This document shows positions 25,201-39,700 of a stretch of DNA of 64,000 bases, in pieces; position 1 is the stretch's first letter, and every line of letters begins with the position of its first letter. Source of the DNA: Nyssa sinensis (lineage: Eukaryota; Streptophyta; Magnoliopsida; Cornales; Nyssaceae). The translations under genes and the position numbers were made by a program. The stretch covers positions 44,539,706-44,603,705 of the forward strand of contig CM018046.1 of assembly GCA_008638375.1 (NCBI GenBank), in the 5' to 3' direction. A model generated the notes under the pieces. The model saw only the letters and a program-made list of their open reading frames with translations, made no database searches and was not told where the DNA came from.

Positions 25201-28200
25201 TAACCTGCCATTTTTATGGTGTCTTTTTAGATACTAATTCAACAAGATCACAATAAGTGGCATTAATTTAATCTTGTCACAACATCTCTAAGAATGGCAA
25301 TGGGCCTCCTTATCTTGATCCCACCTTGCTGGTGAAGATCATCACCCAATCCCTGTTCTGTACCTGTGGTTGGGTTTCCTTTTTCTACCATTCACTGAAT
25401 AAAGAGCCCCTATAATGCCTTGCTTCACTTGCCCCATTTATCACAAGGTACCAAGGCTTCAATAAGAACAGCGTGGTAAAAACAAGATGGAAAATCTACC
25501 TAAAACTAATTAACTAGATAAAGAATGGAGAGGATAGAGTCTCCGGTTCACTATGGTATACTCCAATATTGGTCAAGGTGAGTCTTGGAGGAAGAGATTA
25601 AACATAGAGGGCAAGAACAAGTGACAGAGGCAAAGGACAAAGGGCACACAGATCTATGGTTTTACTTACAAGATAACATCTTTATGTCATATGAACTCCA
25701 TTTTTTATTTTGGGATAAGTTATGACTTTTGAGGTCATACATTTTTATCATCTAATATAATTATGTCTCGTTTAATTTTAAGTGATTGCCAGAATGAGCA
25801 GTCACATACTGAAGTGACAATACACAGTATTCGGTGTATTATATTTTCATATATGATCGATGACCTGCAACATCACATGTAAAGATATGTGAAGTGTGAA
25901 CGTAAAATGGGCAATGCCTTGTCCAGGGAGGGCCACTGACCCAGGCATCACCCAAACACCTTGACCAAGTTAATTAGAAGTATATATAACTTCGAGAATA
26001 GATCTCTGGAGAAATCCAGATAAGATTAGGAAGAGAAGATAATTGACTACAAAGTGGAAAGGGGGAGAGAATCTCATCACTTGAGATTTGTTGTATGCCA
26101 AAGAAAGATGCCTCTATATATATTGGAAGATCTATAGCAACTGTAAAATCATGTTCCAAGTGTTTGTTAGTGTTATTGGCATTTGTAATGCATCATCCTC
26201 GATGTTCTCTACGACCATGTCACACTATTAAGGATTGATATACATGGAGGCTCTACATGTATCACTGTTATTGTTTTAAGATTTCCTTGTAATTGCTTCA
26301 ACTATTTTCTCAGTTTTGAAGGCATCTAATGATTATTACAACTCCTTTTATTATTATGTGATATCCTACTATTGTATTCAAAATCAATGGGAGCCTGCCA
26401 CCACATGATTTCAATTATAATTGTCGAAAATGGGATGGGTACTCGTGCGTGTGTGTGTTTGTTTTCATTTTTTTGGGGTGTAAGTAAATGGGATGGGTTT
26501 GCCTCAAAGCCTACCTATGTAGTCCTTAATAACAATGCATGAGAATGTTGACGTTTCATGATCATGTTCTGATGAACTTTTCTTTTTATACTATAGCCAT
26601 CATCATCATCTCAACAATTTCTTGCAATTTTAAATAAGTTGTTCTGCTGCACAGTTGAACAGAGTTGTTACTGGACCAAGACATCCTGGAGTTATTGGTG
26701 ATCGAGGATCTGGGTCTTTTTCAAGGGAAAGTGAGTAAATATGTTGCATTTTATTGTGTGTTATCATCTTTGTAGAAGCCTGATAAAATTTCCCAGATGT
26801 GTTGTTCTGTGGTGTTGGTATCTATCTATTTATTTAATCCTAAGTTCTATGTGTTTTAGGTGGTGACCTTTGGTGATCTTCTGCTACCATGTATTGCAAG
26901 AAATGTCTTTAGAGTTCACATACAGGGTTATGTCATTCCTTATTGAAGAGCTAGAAAGTGATATTTCTAGACTTTCTCGATGCCCCTGTTCCCAGGAGCT
27001 GAAATATGAACCTTGACCTCTAACCAAGGTCTCTCAGCGCCTTCCATTGTGTATATCGGAAGTTTATTTTAGTGTAGAGTTTGCTTTTGAATTTTAAATG
27101 ACCAGTGCAGAAATGATATGTTTGCTCAAGCAATACGTGAACGCTGCCAATTGAGTGAGGATAACCCAAAAAACCTGGACAGTTATTTTCTCCTTTGATT
27201 TTGTGCATCTGAGTGATGTAATTAGAGTTTTAGTTTAAACATCAGTAGTCTGGCAAATCTAGTTGGGTCATGAGTTCACTTCAAACTAACTTAACAAAAA
27301 AAAAAAAAAAGGTTCACTTCAAAGTTCAAACTAAAGAGGATCCAACAGATATATTATCCTACAAAATCAGTTGGGGTGCACTTTATGAACTAGATTCATG
27401 GGCTTTGCAATATCCCCCCCCCTCCCCCTCCTCTTCCCCCCTTCAGATATGGCAACATATAAAATGAACTTGGGTAACTTATTTTGATTTACTGCATGAA
27501 TTGTTGTTTTAATCAATACGCTGATGCCAACTCTGTCAATAACTCCACTTTGAATCAAATGCTTTAACCGAAAAAGGGAATAATAGTAATAAAAAAATAA
27601 TTACGTATGCTTCTGTGAAAGAATAGAAATCTTAATCCCAGAAGCATCTGGTTTCCCTTGCCTGAGGACCTTTTGAGGGGCTATCAAATTTTTCATCATT
27701 GTGTTTGGTAGGAGAGGACAGAAGAGATGAGAAGACAAGGTAATTTTTTTTAAATCCACTCCAGTTCCATTGTTTAGTTCATTCAGGAGAAATGAAAACA
27801 AGGGAAGTGGAGAGAATCTTTAAAAGGTTCTCTCCTGCTAACGAACATTTTTTTTTTTAATCTCAAATGAGAAATTGGGTGATGAAGTTCGGAATGTAGG
27901 TTGAGTTACAACATATTAGCTTGAGGTACAGACATTTCTCTGAGGGCTAAGACATTTTAATCCTACAAATTTTCTTTTCCATATACAGGAGAAAACAATT
28001 TATAGAAGTTAAATTCTTAAATACAAACAAAGTTAACCTTTACCTCAGCTAGAAGGTCTGGTTTTGAAACTTTTTTTCCCTCATTCATATCTGGTCCTTC
28101 AAGATTTTAGTTGGAAAAGTAAAAAAAAAAAAACTTTAATTTTGATTGGTATTTGTATATGTAAAGAAGAGACAGTTTATTTTCAAATTGAAAATTGGAT

Positions 28201-29801
28201 AATTGAATTTGTATATATTATGGATTTGCTTGGGAGAGGGAATCGTTTTGTAGTTGAGCGGAAGTTTGGGAATGTGTGGGGTGGGGTTGAAGAGAGAAAT
28301 TACCTTATGAGGTGGGGGTTTGGAAAGGTGGTATTAGGAAGGGGTGGCCAAATTTTATGGCTATTATATGTTTGTGGTGGAGTCGGGGGATAAAATTAGG
28401 TTCTGGCATGATAGATGGAATGATGATGTGGTATTGAAGGATAAATTTTTGTATTTATTCAGAATAGCAGACTGGAGATTCATCACTTGCAGAGTACTTC
28501 AGCATGATGTGGGACCCTCAGTTTAGGAGAGCCTTTTGGGAAGAGCTTGAGGCAGTGTTAGAGATCCTTTGGGCTTGGGATGGGTGCAGATCAAGGATAG
28601 GGGAGGAGAACCAAACTAAGTGTGTTAAGAGTTCTTATTTTCTATATTGCTTTTTCCCCTTATTATAGTGAGGGCAATATTATAATCCTCTTTAGAATTT
28701 TTTTGCACTTTATAAATGACAGGTGAAGTGTAGGTCGAGATAATCTATACAACCAATATTTCTCTGACTTTCTCTCTCTAACCCTGAACACTGTTCAATT
28801 TAACATGGTATCAAAGCAATGATCAAAAGCCAAGGATCATTGAAAACATAGTCGAAGGCAGCGAGGAAGAGGTACTGTTCAAATGATGTGCTGATATCAT
28901 CATACCGACGTCAGCACATTCCAACAAACGGAAATCTCCGGGTGGAATTTCTCTTCCTTCTAGTTGTTGTGGATACTTTCTTCAAAATTTTTTAAGTCAT
29001 TTAGAGGGTGTTTTCCATTTTCGAATCTTCTTTTGAAAAATAGGGGGTGGATCATAGTTACCATAGTTCGCTACCCCCCTAGCGAATTGCGAATTGTAAA
29101 CATGGATCATTCGCGATTTGGAACGCAAGATTTAACTTTCCAATTTAAAATATCAAAAGCTCCAAAAAATCATTCGATGAATGAGAAAATACATACATAC
29201 ATCATTTGAATATTTATTTTATAATGACTTGAATTCGAGTGTGTATACATGTGTGTGTGTCTATGAGTGTGTGTATATGAATATTATTATAAATATAATA
29301 AAAAAGCATATCATGATTCAAATAAATGTATTTCATTCCTACAAAGTGATTCGAAGAATCCTACTTCTAACGTACCACGTTCTATAACAAGTGACGATCT
29401 ACGTTCTCCGTACCATAGCAATTCACATTCCAGCCTTCAGGTAACATTGGGGTGGATTTACGATTTGTGCTTTCTGATGGATTTGGAGATTTTAATGCTT
29501 TAATCGAGTTATAATAGGTGCATCTAGGGTTTCCATGGCCATCTATGATCAGCCCAAGCATTGTTTGATAATTTTTGGTTGAGAAAGTGGATCTCTTAGT
29601 GGTCGGCTCATAGTTACCTCGATTCACTCCCCTTTTGTGAATTAGATCGCACGATCCAAAATATGGATCATTAGCGATTTGGTATGCAAGATTTAGGATT
29701 CCAATCTAAAATAGAAGAAGCCTAAAAAAAATCATACTAACATATAATTGAAATGTAAACTTCTAGGGTTTGAGAAGAAAGAAAGAGAAAAGGAAAAAGA
29801 A

Positions 29802-29846
<45 letters not shown>

Positions 29847-32800
29847 ATGGTTTGGCAGAAAAAGAGTGTGTATCTCAACCCTACACCTCTCATGCGTATA
29901 TTATTAAAATATGATAATATTACAGTAATGTCATTAGTGGGAAATAAACATAAAATATTCCTATTCTAACACTCCTCCTCAAGCTGGTGCATAAATATTG
30001 CACATACCCAACTTGCACAAATTTTCATGAAAGATCTTACTTGACACTCCTTTAGTCAAAATATCAGCCAATTGCTCCCCACTCTTCACAAACGGAGGAC
30101 AAATAACCCCCGAGTTCAGCTTCTCTTTAATGAAGTGCCTATCCACTTCGATATGCTTAGTTCGATCACGCTGAACTGGATTATAGGCAACTATTACTTG
30201 CTGCTTTGTTGTCACAATAGAGTCTCATTGATTCACTTGAATCAAAACCAAACTCTTTCATCATAATCTTTAGCCACAAAAGTTCACACCCCATTTGCCA
30301 TAGCTCCGGACTCTGCCTCAGCACTGGATCTAGCAACAACTGATTGCTTTTTACTACACCAAGTCACCGAGTTGCCTCCAACAAAGTTGCAATACCTAGA
30401 CGTGGACCTTCTATCATAAACTGATCCTGCCCAATCTGCATCTATATATGATTCCAACTCAAAATGATTATGTTTGGAGAATAGTAGGCCTCTCCCAGGA
30501 GATGACTTCAAGTACCGAAGGATTCTAAAGACGACTTCTAAATGAGAGGACCTAGGAGAATGCATGAATTGATTGGCCACACTTACTGCATAGGCAATAT
30601 CCAATCGGTTGTGAGAAAGATAAATAAGTTTGCCCACAAGTCTCTGATATATGTTTATATCAATAACTGTACCATTGTTGTCTTCATCAAGTTTGTGATT
30701 TGGCTCAATTGGAGTATCACAAGGTTACATCCTAGCTATCTAGTCTCCTTTAACAAATCCAAAACATACTTTTGCTGGGAGATAAAGATTACTTTCTCAG
30801 ATCTTGCAACCTTTATCCCAAGGAAGTACCTTAAGGTACCCAAATCTTCTATCTCAAACTCCTGGGCCGGGAACGACTTCAATGCTTGTATCTCTACATC
30901 ATCATTCTCGGTTATAACTATAACATCCACATAGACTATGAGTATAGTTATCTTCCCTTGGTTACATCTGATGAAGAGAGTATGGCCAGCTTGACTCTGC
31001 TTCTATCCATGCTTTTGCACAACTCTACTAAATCTCTCAAATCAGGCTCTAGGAGATTGCTTCAAGCCATAGAGAGCCTTTTTTAATTTACACACCTTCC
31101 CATCAGAACCCATAGGAGGAAAACTTGGAGGAATATCCATATATACTTCTTCTTCCAAGTCACCATGCAAGAAGGCATTCTTCACATCTAGTTGCCGAAG
31201 AGATCATCCTAAATTGGCCGCCAATGAGAGCAAGACTTTAATGGAATTCATCTTAGCCACTGGCGCAAAGGTTTCTTGGCAATCAATACCATAGGCTTGA
31301 GTGAACCATTTGGCCACCAATCTGGCTTTACACCTTTCCATTGATCCATCTGCTTTGTGTTTTACTGTGAAGACCCACTTACATCCAACATTCTTTTTCC
31401 CTTTAGAATGAGTTACATATTCCCACGTGCAATTGTTTTGAAGAGCACTCATTTCTTCTACCATAGCCGCCTTCCATTTTGGATCTGCCATGGCATCTCT
31501 CCAATCTTGAGGAACACATATAAAAGACAAGAAGAGACAAAAACACGGTAGGAAGGTGAGAGAGAATGATAGGATACAAAATTGGAGATAGGATGTTGGG
31601 TGCATGAACGAACACCTTTACGAATTGCAATGGGAAGGTCAGTATCATCTGAAACAATGATGTTAGAAGGAGTAGAAGGAACAATCATTATTACCTAGAT
31701 CTGAAGAATCCAATTGACAGTTAGTACGAGAAGGAAGTCTAGTTCCTTTTTCTTCCTTGAGTAGGTCAACAGCTCCTTGGTACCTTGAGTTTCCTTGTCA
31801 AGATCAACATTTGAAGTATCAAACTGAGGACGAGGACGATGAGAAGGTCGAAGCGACTCTTCTCTACTGCTCTCCCCCTGAAGAGGAGATTGAGAAATAG
31901 CAAAATAGGAGGTAGATTCGAAGAAAGTAACATCCACGGTGACAAAATAACGTCGGGTGGGTGGATAATAACAACGATACCTTTCTGAGTGGCAGAATAA
32001 CCCACAAAGTCACATTTCAGAGTCTTAGGGTCCAATTTATCGCGAGGATCATGAACATGAACAAAGCACATGCAACCAAACACACGAGGAGAGATGGAGA
32101 AGACAAAAGTAGAGACTCCTAAGACCTCAACAGGAGATTGAAAATGTGATACCCTAGAAGGCATTCGATTTATAAGGTAGGTTGCAGTAAGAACAACGTC
32201 CCCCCAATAAGGCTTGGGAACATGCATAGTAAATAAGAGTGCCCGGGCAACGTCCAACAAGTGATGATTTTTTCACTCTTCTACTCCATTTTGTTGTGAA
32301 GTTCCAACACAAGTTTTTTGATGAATGACGCCATGGGCAGAAAGGTACTCATTAAATGGACCATCTATATATTCAACCCCATTATTAGATCGAAGCACCT
32401 TAAGTTATGCATCAAATTGGGTAGTAATCATTTTATGGAAATTCTTGAAACAATGAAAAACATCACTCTTGTCCCGTAATAAGTACACCCATGTCACATG
32501 AGAATAATCATCAATAAAAGTAACAAATCATCGAAAACCAGACAAAGTAGTAATACGAGAAGGACCCCACACATCTGAATGAAGAATTGTAAAAGGAGAA
32601 TTGTTTTTATTCAAACTAGGAGGAAAAGAAACACGACTATGTTTAACCAGTTCGCACACTTCACAATTGTATTGAAATGGACTAGACTTAGAAATTAAAA
32701 CTGGAAACAACTTTTGCAATAAATAAAAAGAAGGATTGCCCAAACGCTGATGCCAACGAATGAGCGGATCGACAGAAGAAGCAGTAACATCACTCCTGGA

Positions 32801-33359
32801 CGATAGAGCTTGTCTTTGCCTAGTGGGAATAGAAGCTGGAAGATCCTAGAGATATAGACTCATTTTCTTCGTCTCTATGTCTTGAAAAACACAATGAGGA
32901 GGAAAGAAAGTCAACACTACAATTCAATGACTTTGTTATACTACTAACTAAAAGGAGATTAGTAGAAAAGTTAGGAACATGAAAAACAAATGAGAGAGGT
33001 AGATGAAGAGACAAAAATAGAACCTTTCCTCGATATAGAGGTCTTGGCTGTCTCCTGGGCATCCTGACACCCAATTCACCCGCATAGAAGACATTTTTAA
33101 TTAGCCAAACTTTGTATTTTAATACATAATTAATATTTTATTTTATTATTATATTTGTTTTGTTAAGGGTTTAATATATCATTGAATTCGCGAATAATAA
33201 TTTGTTATTAGGAAAATTCTTTATTTTAATACATAATTAACTTTATATTTCATTATAATATTGTTTGTTTTTCTTTCTTTTTGTATTATCTGAAAGTAAA
33301 TGAGTTAAAATTATTAGAGAGATTGAAATTTTTTCAGACATTTATTATTTGTACTTAAA

Positions 33360-33401
<42 letters not shown>

Positions 33402-36400
33402 CAACCACTTATTTTATTTACATGCAATAGATAAAGTCAAATTTCTATAGAAAATAATGTTAATTTTATCTGGTCCCCTAATTGTTTATTTCATGCTGTC
33501 AAAATGAAACGAATTACATTTATAATCCTTTAATATTCATTAATTGCTCTAAATTTTATCAAGTTTGTTCAATGTTACCTTTTGAATTATCATCAAATTT
33601 TATTATTTGAATGGGTTAACTTCTATTCAAGTGCTTTTTATTGTATTGTCTATTTTTATTTATTTATTTACATATGCTACAATATTTCTAAAATTCAAAC
33701 TGTATGTTTATTTTCTGGTACAAAATAACATTAATAATACATAATTGCCATTGTGTTTTTTTTTCTTCATATTTTTATGTAGAAATAAGAATATTATTTT
33801 CATTGATTTAATTTGTTATTAATAAAATGGTTTGTGTGAAATTATGAATTAAAATAATAATTAAATCACTTTTATACCATGTTTTTTAGTTGGGCGATCG
33901 CTTGGGCGCCTGAGCGGTCACCTAGGCAGTAAGTTAGGTCCATTGCCTAAGGTCGCCTGGGCAATTTGACAACTATGTTTAGTACTTAGAGACGATCTAG
34001 GGAGGATGTTCCTCTTCTTCAGAAAATGCTGACGTCAACGTCTGTACAGTGACGCTACCAGTTCCGTTTTATTCCTCGTGCGATCTAATAGCCTTCGGTG
34101 TGATCCAAGCTTAGATCGATGCTCTGATACCAAGTTGAAATGTAAACTTCTAGGTTTTGAGACGAAAGAAAGAGAAAAGGAAAAAGAAAGAAGAAAAGAA
34201 TAGTACTTTGGCAGAAAAAGAGCGAGTGTATCTCAACCCTACACCTCTCATGCTTATATTATGAAAATATGATAATATTACAATAATGCCATTAGTGGGG
34301 AATAAACATAAAATATTCCTATTCTAACACACAAGAAAATACATACATATATCGTTGAAATTTTTATTTTGTAATGACTTGGATTCATTGGAATTTTTTT
34401 GGTATGTATATATACATATGATTATTATTATAAATACAATTAAAAAACATATCATGATCCAAATAAACATATTTCGTTCCAACAAAGCGATCCGAAGAAA
34501 CTTACCCCTAACATACAACGTTTTATAACAAGTAATGATTTATATTCCCGTTCCCGTTTCACATACCATAACAATTTACATTTCAAGCAAGATTGGGTCC
34601 AGTGGCGGTCCTACAACTACTCAAGGGGGGGCTATGCCCTCAAAAGTTTTGAAAATTAGTTTTTTACCCCTAATTTCTATAGTAATTTTTCTTTAAAATT
34701 AAGATTTGCCCCCCCCCCCCCCCAAAAAAAAAAAAGTTTTTTTCATATTTTTTTTTATCATAAAAAACCCACTTAAATTTTATTTTTTTTATGTTTTTGC
34801 CCCCCCTAACCCTTTAGTCTAGGTCCGCCATTGATTGGGTCGGCTCATTGTTCAGTGTGCTAAGTGTTCGGGTGCAATGTGTTTGGCTCATTTCAGCATT
34901 CTTTTGTGGTTTTCTTCATCTCAGTTCTGTAGTTGATTGGGTTTGTTGATTTGGATTGTTTCTCAATCTGCTGAACCATTGAGTTGTTTGGTTTGCACTT
35001 GTTGAGTTGGTTGTTTCCCAATATGCTTTTTTGGTTGTTTGTTCCTCAATTTGATTGGGTTGGTTAGTTTTCTCTTCAGCTTGTTGGATTGCTTGTTCTG
35101 GTTCGAATCTTCTAGTGTTGCTGCTGTTTTGTTCCTTATTGTTTCTTTAGATGATGTCAAAAATCATGTTGTAGATGAGCGGATACGATCAGTTACTCAT
35201 GTGAGGTTAAATGGCAATAATTACCGTGCCTGGGCTCGTGCTTTTAAATTATTTTTTGCGGGTAAAGAAAAAAAAAATGTAAATTACACCGACTTCCCAA
35301 GAGGTTTTTGATATTAAACACGGACTCCCGAGCTTTTAGAAATTACACCGATGTCCCCGGTTAGAGTTTGTCGACAAACGACTTCAACGAAAGTGGTTAA
35401 ATATCTATAATACCCTTCATTTATTATATTTTATACCAAATCATATTTTTTTTCCTCCAAAAAATACTAAACCACATGAAAATCGTCAAACCATCTCAAC
35501 CGTTAGATCAACATCTCTACTCTCACTCCAGCCCCTTTCCATCTCCAACTACTCTCTCTCTCTCTTCCTTTCCAACCTTACAATCCACCACTCCAACACC
35601 GGCCACTCCTGGCTCCGGAGAATCCACTGTAATGTTATCCATTCCTTCATCGATAGGCAGTTTAAAACTTTAAATTTATTGAAATTGGACGAAATTTGCT
35701 GGCGGAGGCACATGACGGTCACTACCACTCCATCAACACCAGCCACTAGAGGCTCCGGAGAAACCACTGTAATGTTATCCATTCCTTTCACTGATAGGCA
35801 GTTCAAGTCTGTTGAAACTGGTTGAATTCACTGCCAGAGGCACATGACATTCACCGTAAACTGAACTACGATTATCGGAGAAATTCGCCTCCATTGGTGG
35901 TGGCAAAGATTCTTGATGCTGTCTGATCTGAGATCGGAAACTGAGAATACCGCCCAAGCCATGAACTGCGATATCACGACCATAGAACAGACCACACACA
36001 GTGACATCAATTCTCGTAAATCCCAACGGAATAAATCTTCGAGCCAGCTAATCATTCAGTTCAATCTGTGAAACAAAACACAGATTTTCTCTTTCTTTCC
36101 TCAAATTTCTCAGTGATGTCTATTCAATCGTTAGTGGCAATGAACAGAAAGACAATAATCTGGACTGAATGACGATTGCGCCGCACTGGTGAACTGGTAT
36201 TCGATTGATTACATATGGGAAAATTGAAAATTGAGGGTGACTGAAACCTTTTCGTTCTATTTCTAGTCTCTCTCAAACCCCTCCCTCTGTGGGGGAGATT
36301 GATGAATCTTTGTGTGGGTGTATATATACACACACATAGGTTGCTCAAATCTTTATAATTGCCCATTTTTTTGCTAATCAATTTTGTAGCAATTACTTTT

Positions 36401-36675
36401 TCAGAGAGTTTTTCTAACCCAAGTCTCCACCACCAACTGAAATCCACCGTCTCATTTTTTGTGTGAGATGATGATATATAAGATTTATGTATATATTTAT
36501 ACTTAAAATTAGGATAAACCCATGATCTATGATTTTATGCGCATGTATGTGTGTGTGTATATTATTTATAGGGGAGAGGGAGGTAGAAGAGAGTTAAAGA
36601 AACTTACAAAAACTTAAAGAACCCATGATCCAAGATATACACACACACACACATATCCATATATATATATATATA

Positions 36676-36706
<31 letters not shown>

Positions 36707-39700
36707 TAACATCTCTGTATCATCGATATATTACAAGATGAGTCACCAACGAAGATCCCCTAACTTGCCCCATTGAAAAACTTCTTATCATCTCATGTTT
36801 TACCGCCATAGTCATTAATCCATCGAAGGCTTCCATGATCATAATAAAAAGATGTGGACAAAGAATTCCCTTGGGGAAAAACCTCTGCCAATACTAAAAA
36901 TTCCAGCCAGAGATCCATTAATAAGGATGGGGACTTGACTATGGAAATACAAAACACTATTCATTTCCTCTAATTTGGCCCAAAACCTATCCTCTCCAAC
37001 AGGTATAAAGAAAAGCCCCAGTTTACAAGATTTTTTTTTAATTTCTAAAAGACATAATGAAATTCATAAAAAATGCATTATGAAGTACTAATAACTTTGT
37101 TAATTATGCTAGAATACTTTTTTCTGTGTAATTTTTTGATGAAATGGACAGTTTAATCGTGTTCTTGACTTTAATATAATATGCTTTTTATAGTTCTTTT
37201 TATTTTATTTATTTATGGATAGGTGATGAACGATGTTTTTTTTTAATTAACTATATTTAATTATGAGTGAATATATTTTTTATGAATGCATATTATTTAT
37301 TTGAGATAAATCTGAAATGGTATGCTAAAGTACCCCGGTACTGATATGTTTCATTCCAATAGAAAGAACAGAAAACTCACCAGAACGTATTTCATAACTA
37401 TGTTTGGCCATTGAGACAATCTTTTGAGGACTCTTTTGTAGATATTTTTGGATGAAATGATACAATCATTTACAACTTTTTCTGTATACTTCTCATTGAG
37501 ATGGTTCCCACCTGGCGGTGGGTGTGGCTTTTGATGCTTTGTAACACTATATATACATGTGTATAATATCTTGATTAAGTTGATGGAAGAATACCTACCA
37601 GGAAAATATTTAGAAATATTTGTAATCAAGCTCGAGTATCTCTTGTTATGTGCTTTGTTTCATGAAATTGGCAAATGGCAGGAGAAGCTAGGCTCTTTAA
37701 TAAGGTGCACTTGTTGAAACTCACTGAAAAATTTATATAGAAACCACTTTGTTTTGGTTAAAATTTGGCAAAATATTTGCTTTATTATTATTATTATTTG
37801 ATTAGTATGACACACCTGTATGCCAACCGGGATATAAACCTTCACCTTCCTCCTGGAGGATGGCAAATTAACATCTAGTAAAATATGCCAAATTATCAAG
37901 TTCTAAAAATTGCTTTTGTTAAAAGCCAACTATCCTAAAGCTTAAATTGCATTTATCCTAAAGCTTCAATTGTGCACAAGTGGGCCCAACAATGTATATT
38001 AAGCTTTCACACCCTTGCATGCGATCTGGTCTCACACCTAGAGAGACAAATAGACGGACATACTGAACAGATTGCACAAATAGATGGAATAGAATGATAA
38101 AGTCAAGACAGAACAGAGTTGCTCACTTGCACAAGAAGATAGAATGTAGGGATAGACGCAGATGAAGATATTTGAACCCAAGAATGTGGGAATAAATGCA
38201 GAAGAAAATATTTGAACCCAAGAACTTTCAGAACCAAAGTCTTGATACTATATTAGAATGCCAATTGCAACAGAGACAGGAGGAAACGCGCACACAAACA
38301 CACCCCTCTCTGATTCAGAAAGTGTGTAACATGATAATAAAATTGACCACTGATATAGAAAAACATTCGTAACTCTTGTTGCTGTCCAAATATGCGGGAA
38401 CTTTGTGCCCCACTCTCACTGAGTCTCTTCTAGCTTATTGAACTATTGGAAAAAAAAATTTGGGTGGAATTTTGGCTTATTTATCGGCTTTCAGCAGTGC
38501 TGTTTAGGATTCTAAAACCCATATAATCTTTGGATAGTTTAGTCACTACCATTGAGCTAGTTATTGTTGAATTATTGTGATGCATCCAATTTAGGTTAAG
38601 AAAAAACTCACATCCATTTTTAGTCTAATTATTAATGTTTTAGGATGCCTCTTTGAAATACATTTGATAAATCAGAATGATTAGTGTCATATAGGAGTTC
38701 CATATTCTTGTCTCCATAACTTGATCTTTGAAAAGAAATAAAGTAACGAAATTGATGAAGGATAGCATGCAGATATTCAACACTTTGTTCATGAGGTATC
38801 TGTGGTGGGACCTGTTGAAAGTTGGTGCCATCTATTCTGTGCCACGTTGTGCCAATTGCAATTTATTATTTATTTATTTATAGGTTGGCTTGTTACCCAG
38901 GCTAAATTTGATAGTCATGATTTTCCATTACCAAGAAGTTATTTTTCAGTACCTGTAGTACTCTTTTATTTTTTTGGTTCCTTCTTTAACAAAAACTAGT
39001 TGCAGGTTCATCTGCTACTGAATGGGCACAGGAGGCAGATTTCCCTGACTGGTTAGATCAGCATATATTTGACACAGAAATTTTTCAGGAAGGCAAGAGA
39101 TGGTCATCACAGCCGCATTCTTCTTCAGCATGTCTTTCAGACTCGAAACCACTTTACAGAACATCAACTTACCCTCAGCAGCAACAGCAGCAACAGTTCT
39201 CCAGTGAACCTATTTTAGTACCCAAGTCATCTTTCACTTCCTTCCCTCCTCCTGGTGGCAGATCCCAACAGGCTTCACCAAGCCACCATTCACATCACTT
39301 GAATATTTCCTCTATCAGTGGTGCGCCCCAGTTACCTTTTACTGCACCAAACGTTTCTCCTTTATCTAACTCTAATCTTCATTTGGCTGGCTTATCTCAT
39401 GGGTTGCGCTATGGTGGAAATATGCCTCAGTTAAACCCTACTGGTCTTTCTTTTAATAGCAGGCCACAAAACCACTGGGCCAACCGTATGGGCTTGTTTC
39501 ATGGGGATCATTCTGGCTTCTTAAACAATATTTTGCAACAACAATTTCCTCATCAGTTATTGTCGCCACTGTCACCACATCAGCAGCAGAGGCTGCATCT
39601 ACCAGTTCAACCATCTTTAGCCCATTTTTCGGCACTGCAGTCCCAATTATATAATGCCCTTCCTTCACCCTCACATATGAGCAAATATGGATCGACTGAT

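Larger units (their letters stand above)
29749..34329 (-). mobile_element. Ty1/copia element 2, gag deleted, in PAT1 intron 4
   Basis: Minus-strand element. LTRs lie at 29749-29971 and 34136-34329, both starting TGAAATGTAAACTTC and ending CTATTCTAACA in plus orientation. The left LTR is longer because of a GA microsatellite. The primer-binding site TGGTATCAGAGC reads at 34132-34121 after a 3-base spacer. Internal order on the minus strand: integrase pieces (32743-31766), RT (31605-30736), RNase H (30637-29979). Gag and the front of protease are missing, and 33080-33980 is AT-rich unrelated DNA. Flanks do not show a clear 5-bp duplication. Confidence 0.88.
29609..34595 (+). mobile_element. hAT-like MITE, family A copy 2, split by a copia element
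   Basis: The left part (29609-29748) starts CATAGTTACC. The right part (34330-34595) resumes at agaaaatacatac and ends AAGATTG. Between them sits copia element 2. Removing the copia and the small MITE at 34600-34833 leaves the 8-bp duplication GGTCGGCT on both sides (29601-29608 and 34838-34845). Copy 1 at 29053-29449 shows what the uninterrupted element looks like. Confidence 0.85.
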
